Assembly (NCBI RefSeq): GCF_003254395.2
Contig: NC_037642.1
Span: forward strand, 6,089,736 to 6,153,735
Direction of reading: 5' to 3'
Origin: Apis mellifera
Lineage: Eukaryota > Arthropoda > Insecta > Hymenoptera > Apidae
DNA length: 64,000 bases
Made by a program: the position numbers and the translations under genes. Below the pieces are notes generated by a model that made no database searches, was not told the DNA's origin, and saw only the letters and a program-made list of their open reading frames with translations. This document shows positions 25,721-37,390 of the stretch, piece by piece; positions within the stretch are counted from its first letter, which is position 1, and each line of letters starts with the position of its first letter.

Positions 25721-28700
25721 CCACCATCGAAACGATACGATGTTTGCGAAACGGTGTGGGTTTGTAATTATTGCTCGCTCTTCGATCCCCTCCCCTTTCC
25801 CTCTTTGCGAAAAATTTCCAACCAACGCCTCCCTTTATCTTTCTTCCGCTACTCTAGTTTAAACTTGGTTGGGAAAAAAGAAATTAGAATTTATATCGGA
25901 GAAGCGTGGATCTACAGAGAGAAAGTCATATAATATTTGCATTTTTCTTTTGTATTGTACATACAATTGAATATTGGACATACGTGGTTTTAAATAGGGA
26001 TCAGTTTCGTCAGGGAATCAATTAATTTCATTATATATGCTTCCATTTGGTTTTGGAATTAATCGATCATTTGTTATTATCTATCGAAATTGAGATAATA
26101 ATAATTTAGTTAAATAATGGAGTATATATCAAGAAGGATTAATTGTGTATATATATATAGAATCAACAAGAAGTTGTGGAAGCGAGAAACGATTTCTCGT
26201 GGCAAGATGCTTTAGACGTAGAATGACGGATGTTTGAAGAAAGCGAGCGGGCGTCTAAAAGGGAACGTGGGGTGAATTAACGTGGAATTTTTTTTCTCTT
26301 CTCTTCTTCTTTTCTTTTTTTCTTTTATTTCGAAAACGTGCGAATGGCAAGAATGGCAAGAGTGTCAGAGCGTTCGAGATTAAAGGTCGCGTTTAAATTA
26401 AAAGAATCCGGGGCCTCGGAATTAAAACGTTCTTAACGGGACGAAAAATTCTTACGGTACAAAGGACCAACTGCTCGAAATTTTCGCCATCTCTTTCAGC
26501 AAAGCACGAATGTTTTTAAATTTTTATTCGTTTATCTCGCGAAATTAGTCGGACTACAACTTTAGGATTCTGCTTCTAACTTTCACAAAGAAGAAGCTCC
26601 GCGAAAAAATGTTGATCGTTGATTGTTGACGTTTCAAAAAATTCTGAAATCAAGAAAAATTAAAATTTCCTCCCTCGATTCGAATATTCTCTCAACGATA
26701 CATAAAGATTACTTGGTCACTGTACCAAATTTCTTCAAATCTTCAACGATCTTAAAACGTTTCCTCCTCCTCACAGTTGCCTCCAATAACGGTGGATATT
26801 TCGGCTAAAGGCGTCCGTGTTCGACAATTCCGTGCAAGAGGAACGCCGTGCGTGTGCGTACGTATCGGCCAAATAAATGGCCAAATAGTCTCCACAGTAG
26901 ATTGAATGCAAAACAGCCTAGGCATCGAGCGATCGCCCCCTTCTATGCAAATTTCCTTCGAATTCGACGCTTCGTTTCGACTGTTCGATTCGACTCTATC
27001 CCATCTCCACAACGGACGTACGGACTGTACACCGGTGGACAGCTGTCTCTGTCGAGTTATCGATTCCTCTTTCTCTTTTTTTCCTCCCCCCTTTCATATC
27101 GGAATCGATATTAACGAGCGGCGCTCGTCGCCGTTATCTTTGTATCCTCGTGTCGAGAGGATTTTCTCTTTTTTGCAGGGAAATTTTAATCAATTTCCCA
27201 TTGTAAGAAGAAAGAGGATGTTATTTAACTCGGGAGGAAACAGTATCAATCAGATCGAGAATTTAGGATAGATTCTTTGAAAAAGTATGAAAGCGAATTT
27301 TATTTTTTTCGGGGGCAGGGAAATCGGATAGGTTTTAAGTGTTTTTTTTTCCAGTTATTCCGATATATATGAATGTGGTTTTTTGTTGTTTAAATAAAAC
27401 AAGAGAGAGTTTTTTTAATACTTATTGTATATATATCGGGACTTTATAACGAATAAAATAAAAAGCTAACGGAATATGAAATCGATCTCGTTCTAAAATA
27501 CTGTTCCGTTCGTATGAAGTTAAATAAAGTTAAATTTGCCGAATTTTTCATTCCGTCTGCTACATAAATGCATCTCATTATAAATGTTATCCTAGTATAA
27601 TGGCACGCCAATTATTCCGTAAGAATTTTCGGAAAAATTTCGGAAGAGAAATCTAAAAATTTCAACTCTGCATTCTCCTCGCCTCGCCTATTCGCTTAAT
27701 TCATAATCGACGATCATTCCACGCTTCGTAAATATTTTCTGAAAAATAATTTATAAAAAAATACACATCCACAAAAGCTATACACTTTGCAAACATTTCT
27801 GTATGCACTTGGCTAATCAAATATTATTCGATACTTCACCATTTAAAATCCCAAACCCATTCTCTTCTATTAAAGTTCCAGATTTTCCTCACTCACAATT
27901 CTTTGTGAAATTTAAAAATAACATAGAATCACGAAGGAATAAATTATACGATACAAATTTGTTCAGAGCTGGTTCCTTATTTCGACAGTTCTGTTAAACG
28001 TTTTAACACCCTCGTGGATGGGGATGAATTCGTTAAAAGGATGGATCGAAACGAGTGCTAATGAACAAATGGTCGAATATTTCGAAACAGAATGAAAATG
28101 TGATGGAGAAATATCGAATTGGACAAATGAATTAAATATTTTCATTTCAAATTTTATTGCTCCTATTGAATCGAATCCTTGAAGTGAGTAGATGGAAGGT
28201 TAAATAAGCTAAAGAAAAGAGTCAAATTGATTGATTTTGTCCCTCGAGAAATGTTGAATTTTTTCACCAGAACGATCTCAAAGGAATTTCGTTTCTCTTT
28301 TCGTTTTATCGTAGAGTCTTTTTTAAACGATCGTGCCACACTGATCTGAAACTTGTTTATTCTAAGAGGTATTTTTAATAGAAGAAAACACGACGAAAAT
28401 TTCAATCCTCCGATTGATAAAAATATTTGAAATTCTGCGAAAAGAACTTACAACACGATGAACACGATTAAAGAAATGGAGCTTGAACAGACTCGCTTTA
28501 TTCTTCAAATAATACCATTGATTTTAAGTATCTCTTTTACGCAATAAATGCACAAAACATCCACGAGATTTAACAAGATTATTCATCCAAACAAAACACT
28601 TTTGAAATTACTATTAAAATATCGTTTTATACTTTTCCAAAATTGAAAATAGAAAGAAAATGACACATTTTCAAAGAAAGAAAAATTCTACGGCGCCAAA

Positions 28701-28785
28701 AAGAGGAAGATGTTTATTCCAACGATCGTGTACGTTGATTTAATAATTTTTTTCCCAGCAATCAATATATCAAAAAAATATGCAA
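25721..28785. other. Mainly AT-rich non-coding DNA with one CpG-rich patch
   Basis: The CpG-rich patch is about 26800-27130 and holds overlapping 86 to 121-codon frames on both strands with no domain. The remainder is AT-rich. A TATATATATATAG run lies near 26148-26160 and a T/C-rich tract at 26288-26330. Confidence 0.6.
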
Positions 28786-28965
28786 GCATACACGTGTCAA
28801 CTATTTTCGAGGAACGCATTTTTGACTGGATCCGCGGCTAATTAAACGGGTTTGTCGCCCATTCTATTATTTCGATATGGAATGTTAATTAACATATTGC
28901 AAGCGCGTCGTTACCACGGCGTCGAATAAATCCTGATTTCGATCATCCGTAACCCATCCCTCTCC
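28786..28965. promoter_or_regulatory. Short complex block with homeodomain-like cores
   Basis: Carries CTAATTAAAC near 28840 and the palindrome GTTAATTAAC near 28884 within otherwise CpG-rich sequence, flanked by AT-rich DNA. This looks like an enhancer fragment, inferred from motifs only. Confidence 0.2.
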
Positions 28966-30619
28966 CTTTCCCTCGCGACAAAATTATTTTCCAGTTTTAA
29001 TTCCAACTCCTGTCCATCCCCCAATGGTGTTTTATTTCGCTGCAATCGAAAAAAATGTTAACCATCGATTTCTTAATCATTAATAATTCTTCAAACTCGA
29101 TTTCGATTTTTTTTTTTTTTGTTTTTTTTTCCATCCTCCCAGTTGGTTAATATCCTGTCGAACCTCGGAAGTCGCTCTTTATATTTAAACGACTTCGATT
29201 TAAGTTTGTTCGTCTATCTCGTATACTTTCTCGATACTTTTTCTCCTCTCCTGAAACGGTTCAGTTAACGGCGAAATGAAGAAATCGTTCAACGAAAAAA
29301 AAGAAAAAAAAATCTCAAAAATAATCTTGGAAATACGTGTATTAATCGTAAAGAAGAAGAGAAGAAACGAGTGTCGATATAATAATTACGCTAATTGATG
29401 CTCGTGTAATATAAAAATTAGAGAAGAAATTTTTTTTTTTTTATATGTGAAATTGAAATTTCATTCCTTTCCAAGAATTTGAGAAAATATAATGCTTTCC
29501 AATTCTAGATTATTCTACGCTTCTACGAAATACACGTTCGATTTGAATTTCAGATTTCTTCTTCTCTTCCCACCTCTCCAAAAATAACATTTCAAGGATG
29601 AAATTTTCTCGTCAAATCGAAAGTTAAGCATCTTTCTGGGCAAGGACGGCGTCTTCACAACTTATAATAATTTCAAACTCGAACGGATGGAACCTCGCCT
29701 CGCCAAGACACGTTTTAATACACCGATACCGTACTTGCATCACGAGTTCGATTGTACCTTCCATCGATTCGAGTTCCTCGAGTTTCGGCAGAACCTTAAG
29801 AACCTTATGCTAATTACGCGCCTTCGACCCTGGTTGCCTCGATAATTCGATAAAAGTGAAATTTTCTGAATTCACGATTCCCATTTACGATTATTATATA
29901 TTATTATTATTATAATCAGTTTCTATCTTATTGGTAATTGGCAAAATGAAGATCCTTGGGCTATTCGCGTTTAAATGGATTTACGAATGGGCAATGAGGC
30001 GAAAAGTTGTCCAATTAATTCAAAAATCATTGTTCGAAAATCCTTATTCGACTTAATGTCGTTGAAAGGAGGAGAGAGTTTCAGCCAACCATAATTTAAC
30101 ATCCCAGAATCTTATTAGCTCGAGAAACTTGGTCGTCTAAGATTTTATACCGTGTAAACACCAGGTAATACCCGCCTTTCCCGAGGATTATTCCACGAGA
30201 TCAACATGGCCGTTTCACATCCTGATCATTTTTAAATGCCACGTTCGACTCGTGAATAAGATAAAACGAGTGGTAACAGTTTCAATCAACGGGAGGTAAT
30301 ACGTTTCACAAACGCTACATCAGACAGATAAACTTTCCAAGAGGGAAACTTTTGCGAATAAGAAGCTTTGTATTAATTACTTCGTTACGAACAGATTGAT
30401 CTCGTTTCGAACGTTTTACGGCTTAAAATGAATACTCGATGAATTATTAAAATATGGCGTGTTACAATTTTACAGGGTAAAGGTAAAGGTGCATGATAAA
30501 AGTTTTTTCATGTAATCCAGAATGAGAGATTGAAAAACTTGACGATAATTCTTTGCGAGATTATAAATTAAAGATAAATAAATATTAGAATTAAAGAGGA
30601 ACGCGTATTGTATTTTCGT
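28966..30619. other. AT-rich non-coding DNA
   Basis: Poly-T tracts at 29108-29131 and 29428-29442. A more complex patch at about 29630-29850 includes GCTAATTACGC near 29808, and another lies at about 30100-30320. No open frame above 60 codons was found, which makes this one of the emptiest stretches of the window. Confidence 0.65.
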
Positions 30620-31367
30620 GAAGTTTTTATCCCAACTCAACAACGTGATCCAACAAATAATATAAGGGATCTAGAAAAATTTTCTCATCAATTAAAAACT
30701 TGACGAATTTCACATTCATCCTTCAATTTTCTCTTCTTTTTCAATCGCCTCTCCATGATAAAAATGGCTTCGATATCGAACTTCTTAACGTGAAACGAGA
30801 ATATAAATTAAAGCTTAAATTTTTATCCCAACTCAACAACAAATCCAACTAATAATATAAGGGATCTAGAAAAATTTTCTCATCAATTATGCACAAAAAC
30901 TTCAACCACTTTCGATTTTCTCTTCTTTCTCAATCGTCTCATCGCGACGAAAATAGCCTCGATATCGACAAACTCGGGAATACATATATCAGTTTACAAG
31001 CGTGCATATATATTTTTATCCCAACTCAACAATCCAACAAATCCAACTAATAATACAAGGGATCTAGAAAAATTTTCTCATCAATTATGCACAAAAACTT
31101 CAACCACTTTCGACAAACTCAGGAATACATATATCAGTTTACAAGCGTGCATATATATTTATATCCCAACTCAACAACGTGATCCAACAAATCCAACTAA
31201 TAATACAAGGGATCTAGAAAAATTTTCTCATCAATTATGCACAAAACTTCAACCACTTTCGATTTTCTCTTCTTTCTCAATCGTCTCCCCGCGACGAAAA
31301 TGGCTTCCATATCGACAAACTCGGGAATACATATATCAGTTTACAAGCGTGCGTATATATTTATATC
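30620..31367. repeat. Tandem array A: four units of about 195, 193, 145 and 200 bp
   Basis: Each unit begins near TTATCCCAACTCAACAA (the CCCAACTC word falls at 30631, 30827, 31020 and 31165). It continues through AAGGGATCTAGAAAAATTTT and CTCATCAATT; the last three units also carry CAACCACTTTCGA. The third unit lacks about 50 bases between CCACTTTCGA and CAAACTC that the second and fourth retain. The first unit is the most diverged. Confidence 0.92.
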
Positions 31368-31690
31368 TTGCTCGTGTAAAAATTCGCGCACGCGTGCGTG
31401 GACATTTCGTTATCGTGGAGCTGGTTATTATTAGCGATCGTGAAACAGCATTGCACGGTTGAAATTTAATTACCCAATAATAGTGGCGGGGCATCGTCGT
31501 CACCGCTTTGCCATCCGTATTTTTTTTTTTTTTTATCGATGCTTCGTACGGGTTAATTTAATAAAACTGAATGGTCTCTCTCCCCTCCCCTCCCCTTCAG
31601 TGGCATTTTCAGGGAAATTAATAGCGCGTAAAATGCAAAATGTGACCCGGGGATTATATTAATTAACCGCAATTGAAACGCGCTCCGTTT
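31368..31690. promoter_or_regulatory. CpG-rich complex block, candidate regulatory element
   Basis: Contains several ATTAAT/TTAATT cores (near 31466, 31553 and 31657), an AATGCAAAA word, and CpG-rich connecting sequence with a poly-T run at 31521-31533. Open frames of 65 and 67 codons are not recognisable. The function is inferred. Confidence 0.22.
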
Positions 31691-31711
31691 CTCTCTCTCT
31701 CTCTCTCTCTT
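31690..31711. repeat. (CT)n microsatellite
   Basis: About eleven CT units followed by a T-rich run. Confidence 0.92.
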
Positions 31712-33300
31712 CTTTTTTTCCTTTTTTTTTTATTTCAAAATCAGCCGAAACCGATAGCTCGAACCGTGATAATCGTGATTCGATTCGCAAATCGCGTGTA
31801 ATTCGATATCGATACGATACGGATTAAATCCGCGCGATCGAAAAGGAATAGATCGATCGTATTTCGTTTATTAATTTCCGATTTGACTGGCAACCGTTAT
31901 CCGCCGATCTCTAATTATACGGTTATATATTAATCTCTAATTTGATTATCGAGGATTATCCACCGGGCCATAATATTGCGCGGTATTGCGTACAGATATA
32001 TATCCCTAATTTAATTATATATTACGTGGGTTATAATCGTCGATCTTACGTGAAATTTCTCCTTCCTTTCCTATCTTTTTTCCAAGGTTACTTATTTTTG
32101 GAGATGGTTATAGATGGTTATAGCCATATAATTGCGTGGTTCCTCAGCAATATTCTTGATTCGTATAGATTCGATATTCTTTTCCTTTTTCTTTTTTTTT
32201 CCTTTTTGTATCAGAGCGTTATATATGGAATTACGTGATTTCGTATCTTTTTCGTATCTCTTGTAATTATTTCATTAATCGATTATCGAAATAGGATATT
32301 TGCTCGAGCAATAATCATAATTGGAAAATAAATTTTCTCGAAGAATTTCACGGAACAATGCTCGAGGATTGGATTTAATAATTTCTCGAAAAAAAAAGGA
32401 AATTTTTGTTCCATTTTGAATTTTATCGTAAGATTCGAAAGAAAATCTCGTGTATATGGAATACCATTTAAAATTTAAATCTCCACGATTGGTAATTTCT
32501 CCTACATCCCAGGTTTAATATCCCAACAATGGCGAACTACTTCCGTCCTAATCATAAGATCTATTCAGCATCTCGAGCAGCCTTGTAAGATCCAAGATTA
32601 ATTTTCGTGGTACATAAGCTAGCTCCGCCCTCTGAATTTAATACTAGGTAACCAGTTAGGTTGATTGAAATATCTCAGGCTAACGAACTGGTCGAATAAC
32701 TCAACACCTTGGTCCGCTATTAATTCAATTCTCTCTCTCTCTCTACAATCATGCGAATAATACTTCGTACGTAACGACGCGTATCACGTTTCGATTTCAT
32801 TCAGATCCGCTCTTTCCTTCGTTTATTATTATCAACATGTAAAAAAAAAAAAAGAAAAAATTAGTAAAAAAATATTCGTGAAACGCATGGATTTTAAATC
32901 TAGGAAACTAACTGACCGTGATATTCGTATATTCATCTTCAATATTGACCGCAAATATTCACTGGAACAACTATTAAAACAAATATTAAAAAACAATTTA
33001 ATAATAAAAAACAACAAGAATTGCACGCGCGCACAGTTTTTAATTACAAATATTTTAAAAAGAGAAGAATGTTTCGAAAAGTGGAAAGAAGAAAAAAAAA
33101 GAAACACGCAAATTTTGATAAATTAAAAAAATATGTAAGCACCGTTCATAACAAGTCCTTCTTCCCCCAAAAATTGTCTCGTTAAAAATTATTTCTCTTC
33201 AAAAAAAAAAAAAAAAAAATACAAAAATTACTCCATCACTCTCGACTCGGCGCGAATAATATTCTCTCGAAATTTTTCGCGGCGATGAAAAAAATAAAAG
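31712..33300. other. AT-rich non-coding DNA
   Basis: A 98-codon forward frame at 31942-32238 and opposed frames of 82 and 91 codons at 32832-33126 lie in AT-rich, low-complexity DNA and are not recognisable. A CT run occurs at 32730-32745 and a run of about 17 A at 33202-33219. A small weak hairpin (ACCAGTT at 32651 with AACTGGT at 32686) was seen in the block 32515-32715. Confidence 0.6.
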
Positions 33301-33660
33301 AAGGGAAAGATTGAAAGGATTGACTTGTAAGTTGGCACAGTTGTTGTTTGCGCGCGGAAGCCGCGCACGGAAAGCGGAAGTTTCACGATCGTTGACACGG
33401 CCGCCGCCTCGATTTACACTGGCAGTCGCCAAGCGATCAAATATTATTCGATGCCGTACGAATGTACCGGGCCCATTGTTGGTTGACGTTTCGGTGTTTG
33501 GTTTACGCTCCAGCCGGGTTTCGGGGCATTGAATAACATTCGAGAAGGCAGAGCGTGATTGTGTCCACGTGCCAACGGTCAACCAAAGAACTTGTGATCC
33601 ATCGTCCATCTTGGACATCACGTGAATCTCATCCCGTCTGCGACCATTGCAATCCTGTTA
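33301..33660. promoter_or_regulatory. CpG-rich block with a short GC hairpin, candidate regulatory element or untranslated exon
   Basis: One of the most CpG-rich blocks of the window. A tight hairpin, GCGCGG-aag-CCGCGC, sits at 33352-33366. A reverse open frame of 140 codons (33199-33621) spans it, but its carboxyl end is a translated low-complexity tract and no domain is recognised. A forward frame of 73 codons overlaps it. Composition alone would fit a promoter, enhancer or untranslated exon. Confidence 0.28.
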
Positions 33661-34728
33661 CGAAACTGTTCGAATCGCTGCAATTCCCTCGTATAAAAAA
33701 TATCTAATGCAAGATAAAAATACAAATTTTTATTTACTTGATCAAATTTAATCGCAAAAATTAAATAAAAATTACACCTGGCAATTATTATTACACATTC
33801 TCAAGATGAATTTGATCGAAGAAACTTCTTTCCTTGAGAGAAAAAAGATTGTTCCCCATAACGAATCAATGCCAACGATTCGCATGCAAAGTAGAGAAAA
33901 GAGCGACGACGGCGACGACGATCGTTTATGAGCCAGAGCTGAAAACAGAGAGGAGCAAAGGAAAGGAGGGGATATACGTGAATAGTGGAAAAGTAGAGGG
34001 GGGAGGAAAAAACCTAGGATTTCCGCCCCCTCTGGAGGGGAGGTTGTGGAGAGAGTCTACGTGTTGTTCTCAATTAAAGTTAATTGCTCTTGCTATAGCC
34101 TCGTTCCTTCTCGGCTTCCTGCATTTTCGTGCATCTCGCGGCACGTGAACGCACATCGAGGGGTCGCGAGTGAACGTGCGACACTTCCAACTCGTTAGAC
34201 GTTAGTCGAAAAAAAAAGAAAAAACAAGAAGGAAAAAAACTCGTACAAAAGCCTTTTCCGCGCCTTTCCAACGCTTTTCTCTCTCCTCTCCTCTCCTCTC
34301 TCTCTCTCTGTTTCTCCCCTTGGCATCGCAGTTCCGGCGAAAACCGACTCGTAGCATATACAGCACCCCGCCCGCTCTTCGCCGCTTTCCGGGGAGGAAA
34401 ACACGAATAAATCTTGCATGGTTGAACGCGAGCCGTGCTTAATTGAACCCGCGCCATCTGCATCGCGTAGAAATTATTCAGTTCCCTCCATTACGCTTGA
34501 TCTCGCGAAACAATACTCCGCTAGTTGGGGAGGGGGCGTTGTCAGGTATTGGATATTTTAGGGCTGCAACGATTCGTTTTATTACACCAGCGATGACGAT
34601 CTTTCGCGTAGATCGTTAAATCGTACATTAAATCGTGTATTTTCAAGCGTCGATTGCGAAGAATTCTGACGTTAATCGAAGTTAATGGAAATATATGTAT
34701 ATTTATAAATATTTTGTGACTGAAATAA
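33661..34728. other. Non-coding DNA with a CpG-rich, simple-repeat-rich centre
   Basis: AT-rich ends enclose a CpG-rich centre (about 33890-34520) that includes a purine-rich patch (33950-34010), an A-rich run (34209-34238) and a CT run (34278-34311). Frames of 104 to 127 codons on opposite strands overlap and are not recognisable. Confidence 0.55.
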
Positions 34729-34818
34729 TTTATTACTCCTTCTTTTTACGTGATCAGATTTATTACCCCTTCTTTTTCTTGATTAGATTTATTACTCCTT
34801 CTTTTTACGTGATCAGAT
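34729..34818. repeat. Three-copy 29-30 bp minisatellite
   Basis: Units start with TTTATTAC at 34729, 34759 and 34788 and continue CCTTCTTTTT. The first and third end in ACGTGATCAGAT, while the middle one reads CTTGATTAGAT. Confidence 0.93.
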
Positions 34819-36180
34819 GCTTTGATTATATACACGATAAGTCAAATCGTTGATAGATTTTGAAGCATAGAAGAATTTTTACGCGATGGAAATATATATT
34901 CATCGATTCTAACACACACATTCGTGTAAAAACGCGCGGAAACGATCGAGTTTTTTCTTTCTCTCTCTCTCTCCGTTCCGCAAACTAGGAGGGTTGTTTC
35001 CACAACGACATAATCTCTCCGGCCCGAGAGCGAAGACCTCTCATCCCCCGGGTGCGGCAACCCCACTTTTTCGACGAGCGTGTTCGGCCGCGTCGCGCCA
35101 CGCCAGAGAAATGCAGTTTTCTCTCCCTCCCATCCCCCCTCCCCCACGTGAACCGGCTCGTTTTTGCTCGCGACGTTTTCCATTAAGAGAAACGGTCGCG
35201 TAAACGAAGGCGGACGGAGGACGCGATATCGAATGGACGGAATTCGGCAGCCGTCATAAAAACGCCGATAAATTCGCGGTGGGGAAACGTGAACGGAATA
35301 TCACGGTTCGATCCACGGCGAGGTTGATCGAGTTCGTTTCGATTTTCTTCTATCCATTACGCGGATTACCGTCCCCTTCCTTCCCCCTCCCCCCTTCCGC
35401 CGATCATTTGCCGCGCGGGGCACAATGGAATGGCGAGTCGACGGTGAATGGGAAATTTTCGCGCCTGCCGCCGATTCCAACCGATTTCTATCGGTTGCAA
35501 TCTTGTGAAGAGAGATCGAGCGCAGCAATGATAAGTAGAGTGGCGGAGGATTTTTATGGGGAAAAATGTGTTCAAATGTATATCAGAAAATATATATTGC
35601 ATTTAAATTGAAGACGTAAGACACGTAGTGTATAATTATATAAGATGTATGCACGATTGCAGATCGTGAATAAAAAAATGCGAGAAGAAATTAGAAAATT
35701 TGTCGAGAGAATTGTAGAGAAAATTATACTATTCGGTTCACCAAACGATTAAAAATTATGATTCACCGAGCTACAATTTTTCCTGGAAACGCGTACGTCT
35801 TGCGGGGATCGCGTCTGCCGCTTGTCTGCAGCTTGGGCTAGGTCAGTGAGACGAGAACGAGCGAGAGATCCGAGTCGACGATAAGGACGGGGAATAGTAA
35901 ACGATTAAAAATTACCCTTCTCTTTACACGACGATATCTCGGCAACCGGAAGCCGTATCGGGATGAACGAAAAAGGGTTTTAAAGGGAAAACATCCTCGC
36001 TTCTAACGATCGTTCACCCGTCCACCGGAAGTCGCTAACTTCGGAGTTGCAGCGATTCAAAGTTTTCGTTAATTTTAATCGAGGGGATTTAATACTTCGA
36101 AGATGAATCGACGAAATAAACTTTAACGCTACGTTTCTAATAAATCTAAATTGTTATCTCGAGTAACGTAACAATAATTG
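34819..36180. other. Non-coding DNA with a large CpG-rich block (35000-35560)
   Basis: The block at about 35000-35560 is CpG-rich and complex, with pyrimidine runs at 35117-35146 and 35370-35400. Opposed open frames of 69 to 113 codons cover it without any recognisable product. A second CpG-rich patch lies at 35780-36030 and holds CAGTGAGACGAG at 35844-35855. These could be regulatory. No gene is called. Confidence 0.45.
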
Positions 36181-36181
36181 G

Positions 36182-36211
36182 TTATTTATTTATTTATTTA
36201 TTTATTTATTT
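36182..36211. repeat. (TTTA)n microsatellite
   Basis: About seven TTTA units in a row. Confidence 0.95.
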
Positions 36212-36880
36212 CGACGCCAATGAACGAATTATTTATCAAATATACACTGCATATTGAAAACAATAACGTTTAAATATCGTTCCAACAATTGACTCGCAGT
36301 GTTTTCGTATTCATAATCGTGGAAATAATTTTTTGTAAATTCGCGTAATCCCAAAACGTTCGTAACGTAAATGAATTCCTATCAGGGGGAAGGAGAGGGG
36401 GGGCACAATTCGAAATCGGCATACGTCAATACCGCGAAATCGATAACAACCCTTTGGGCAAATCACCGCGACGACCAACTGAAACTTCCTGTTAAACGCA
36501 ACCATCATCCCCCCGCAGCCGAGAGATAGATTTTAACGCGACTCACGGCCGCACTCTTCTCATGAATACAAATTAACCTCTCCGTGAGGGGAGAGAAGGG
36601 AAGAAAAAAAGAGAAAGAGGGAACGAGTACAAAAGAAAATTTCAAGAGAAAAAGAGAAACTTCTCGACCAGACTACCGGAAGATCCAGAGAGGATCGACC
36701 GAGGAAGGAAAATTGAAAAAAAAGAAAAAAAGAAAGGAACAAGAGACGATGGAACGAAAAAAAAAAGAAAAAGAACAAAGAACAAAGATAAGAAAATGAA
36801 GGCGAAGGAAATCAAGAGGTTATCACGAGTTAAGGGGAAACCTAATGTTTCCTGACCAAGGTTTCGGTAATTGCCTGCGG
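36212..36880. other. AT-rich DNA followed by a purine-rich tract
   Basis: The interval 36580-36815 is strongly A/G-rich on the plus strand and yields 71 to 72-codon open frames on both strands that reflect this composition. The preceding part is moderate sequence with no feature recognised. Confidence 0.6.
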
Positions 36881-37390
36881 CCTAGTTTCCCCTAGAAGAA
36901 GAAACCAATCGACCGAGAGTGTGTGCCACGTAATTATTATTACGAGAGGGCGGGAGAAGGGCCCTCGTTGACCGGCACGGTGTGATAACGGCGCGATATT
37001 GCGCCTATTGAGCGAGTTGCACAAAGCGAGGAGCGCATTTATGAAAGACGGACAGGCCAACTACGTCGACTACGAGATTATCCTGTATTCGAAGCCCGCG
37101 TGCCAATCCAATCAGGTCGGAACGCACGCTGTTTTCGTCATTAACGACGAATTTCAACGCTGTGCATTGCGTTACGACAGACGTTTCGCGTCTTTACGGC
37201 CGGTTATTCGACGAATCTTCCAGATTTTTCTCCCCCTAAAAATCGTTACGATCGCACGGAATAGCGATCGTAATAGACTTCACAGAAAGAAGATACGTTG
37301 CTTTCAGAAAGCGTTTAAACTTGGACATCTTCTGGATCTAATGGAATCTCTCCAACTTTATTCTTCCATGGAAGCCGATTAAAAATTAAT
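36881..37390 (+). other. CpG-rich block with a 127-codon open frame of protein-like composition
   Basis: The forward frame at 36999-37382 opens at TTG (the first ATG is at 37041) and ends at TAA. Unlike most frames here its composition is not low-complexity, with an early stretch reading ANYVDYEIILYSKPACQ. I recognise no domain, signal peptide or membrane segment and see no convincing splice sites. It may be a small exon, but a chance frame inside a CpG-rich regulatory block is more likely. Confidence 0.15.

Noticed and set aside
32651..32692. ACCAGTT / AACTGGT hairpin
   Set aside because: Only seven base pairs with a 28-base loop, and extension fails on both sides.
35304..35320. GGTTCGATCC, which matches a tRNA internal B box
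   Set aside because: Flanking bases do not form the T-arm stem and no acceptor, D-arm or anticodon stem can be drawn around it.
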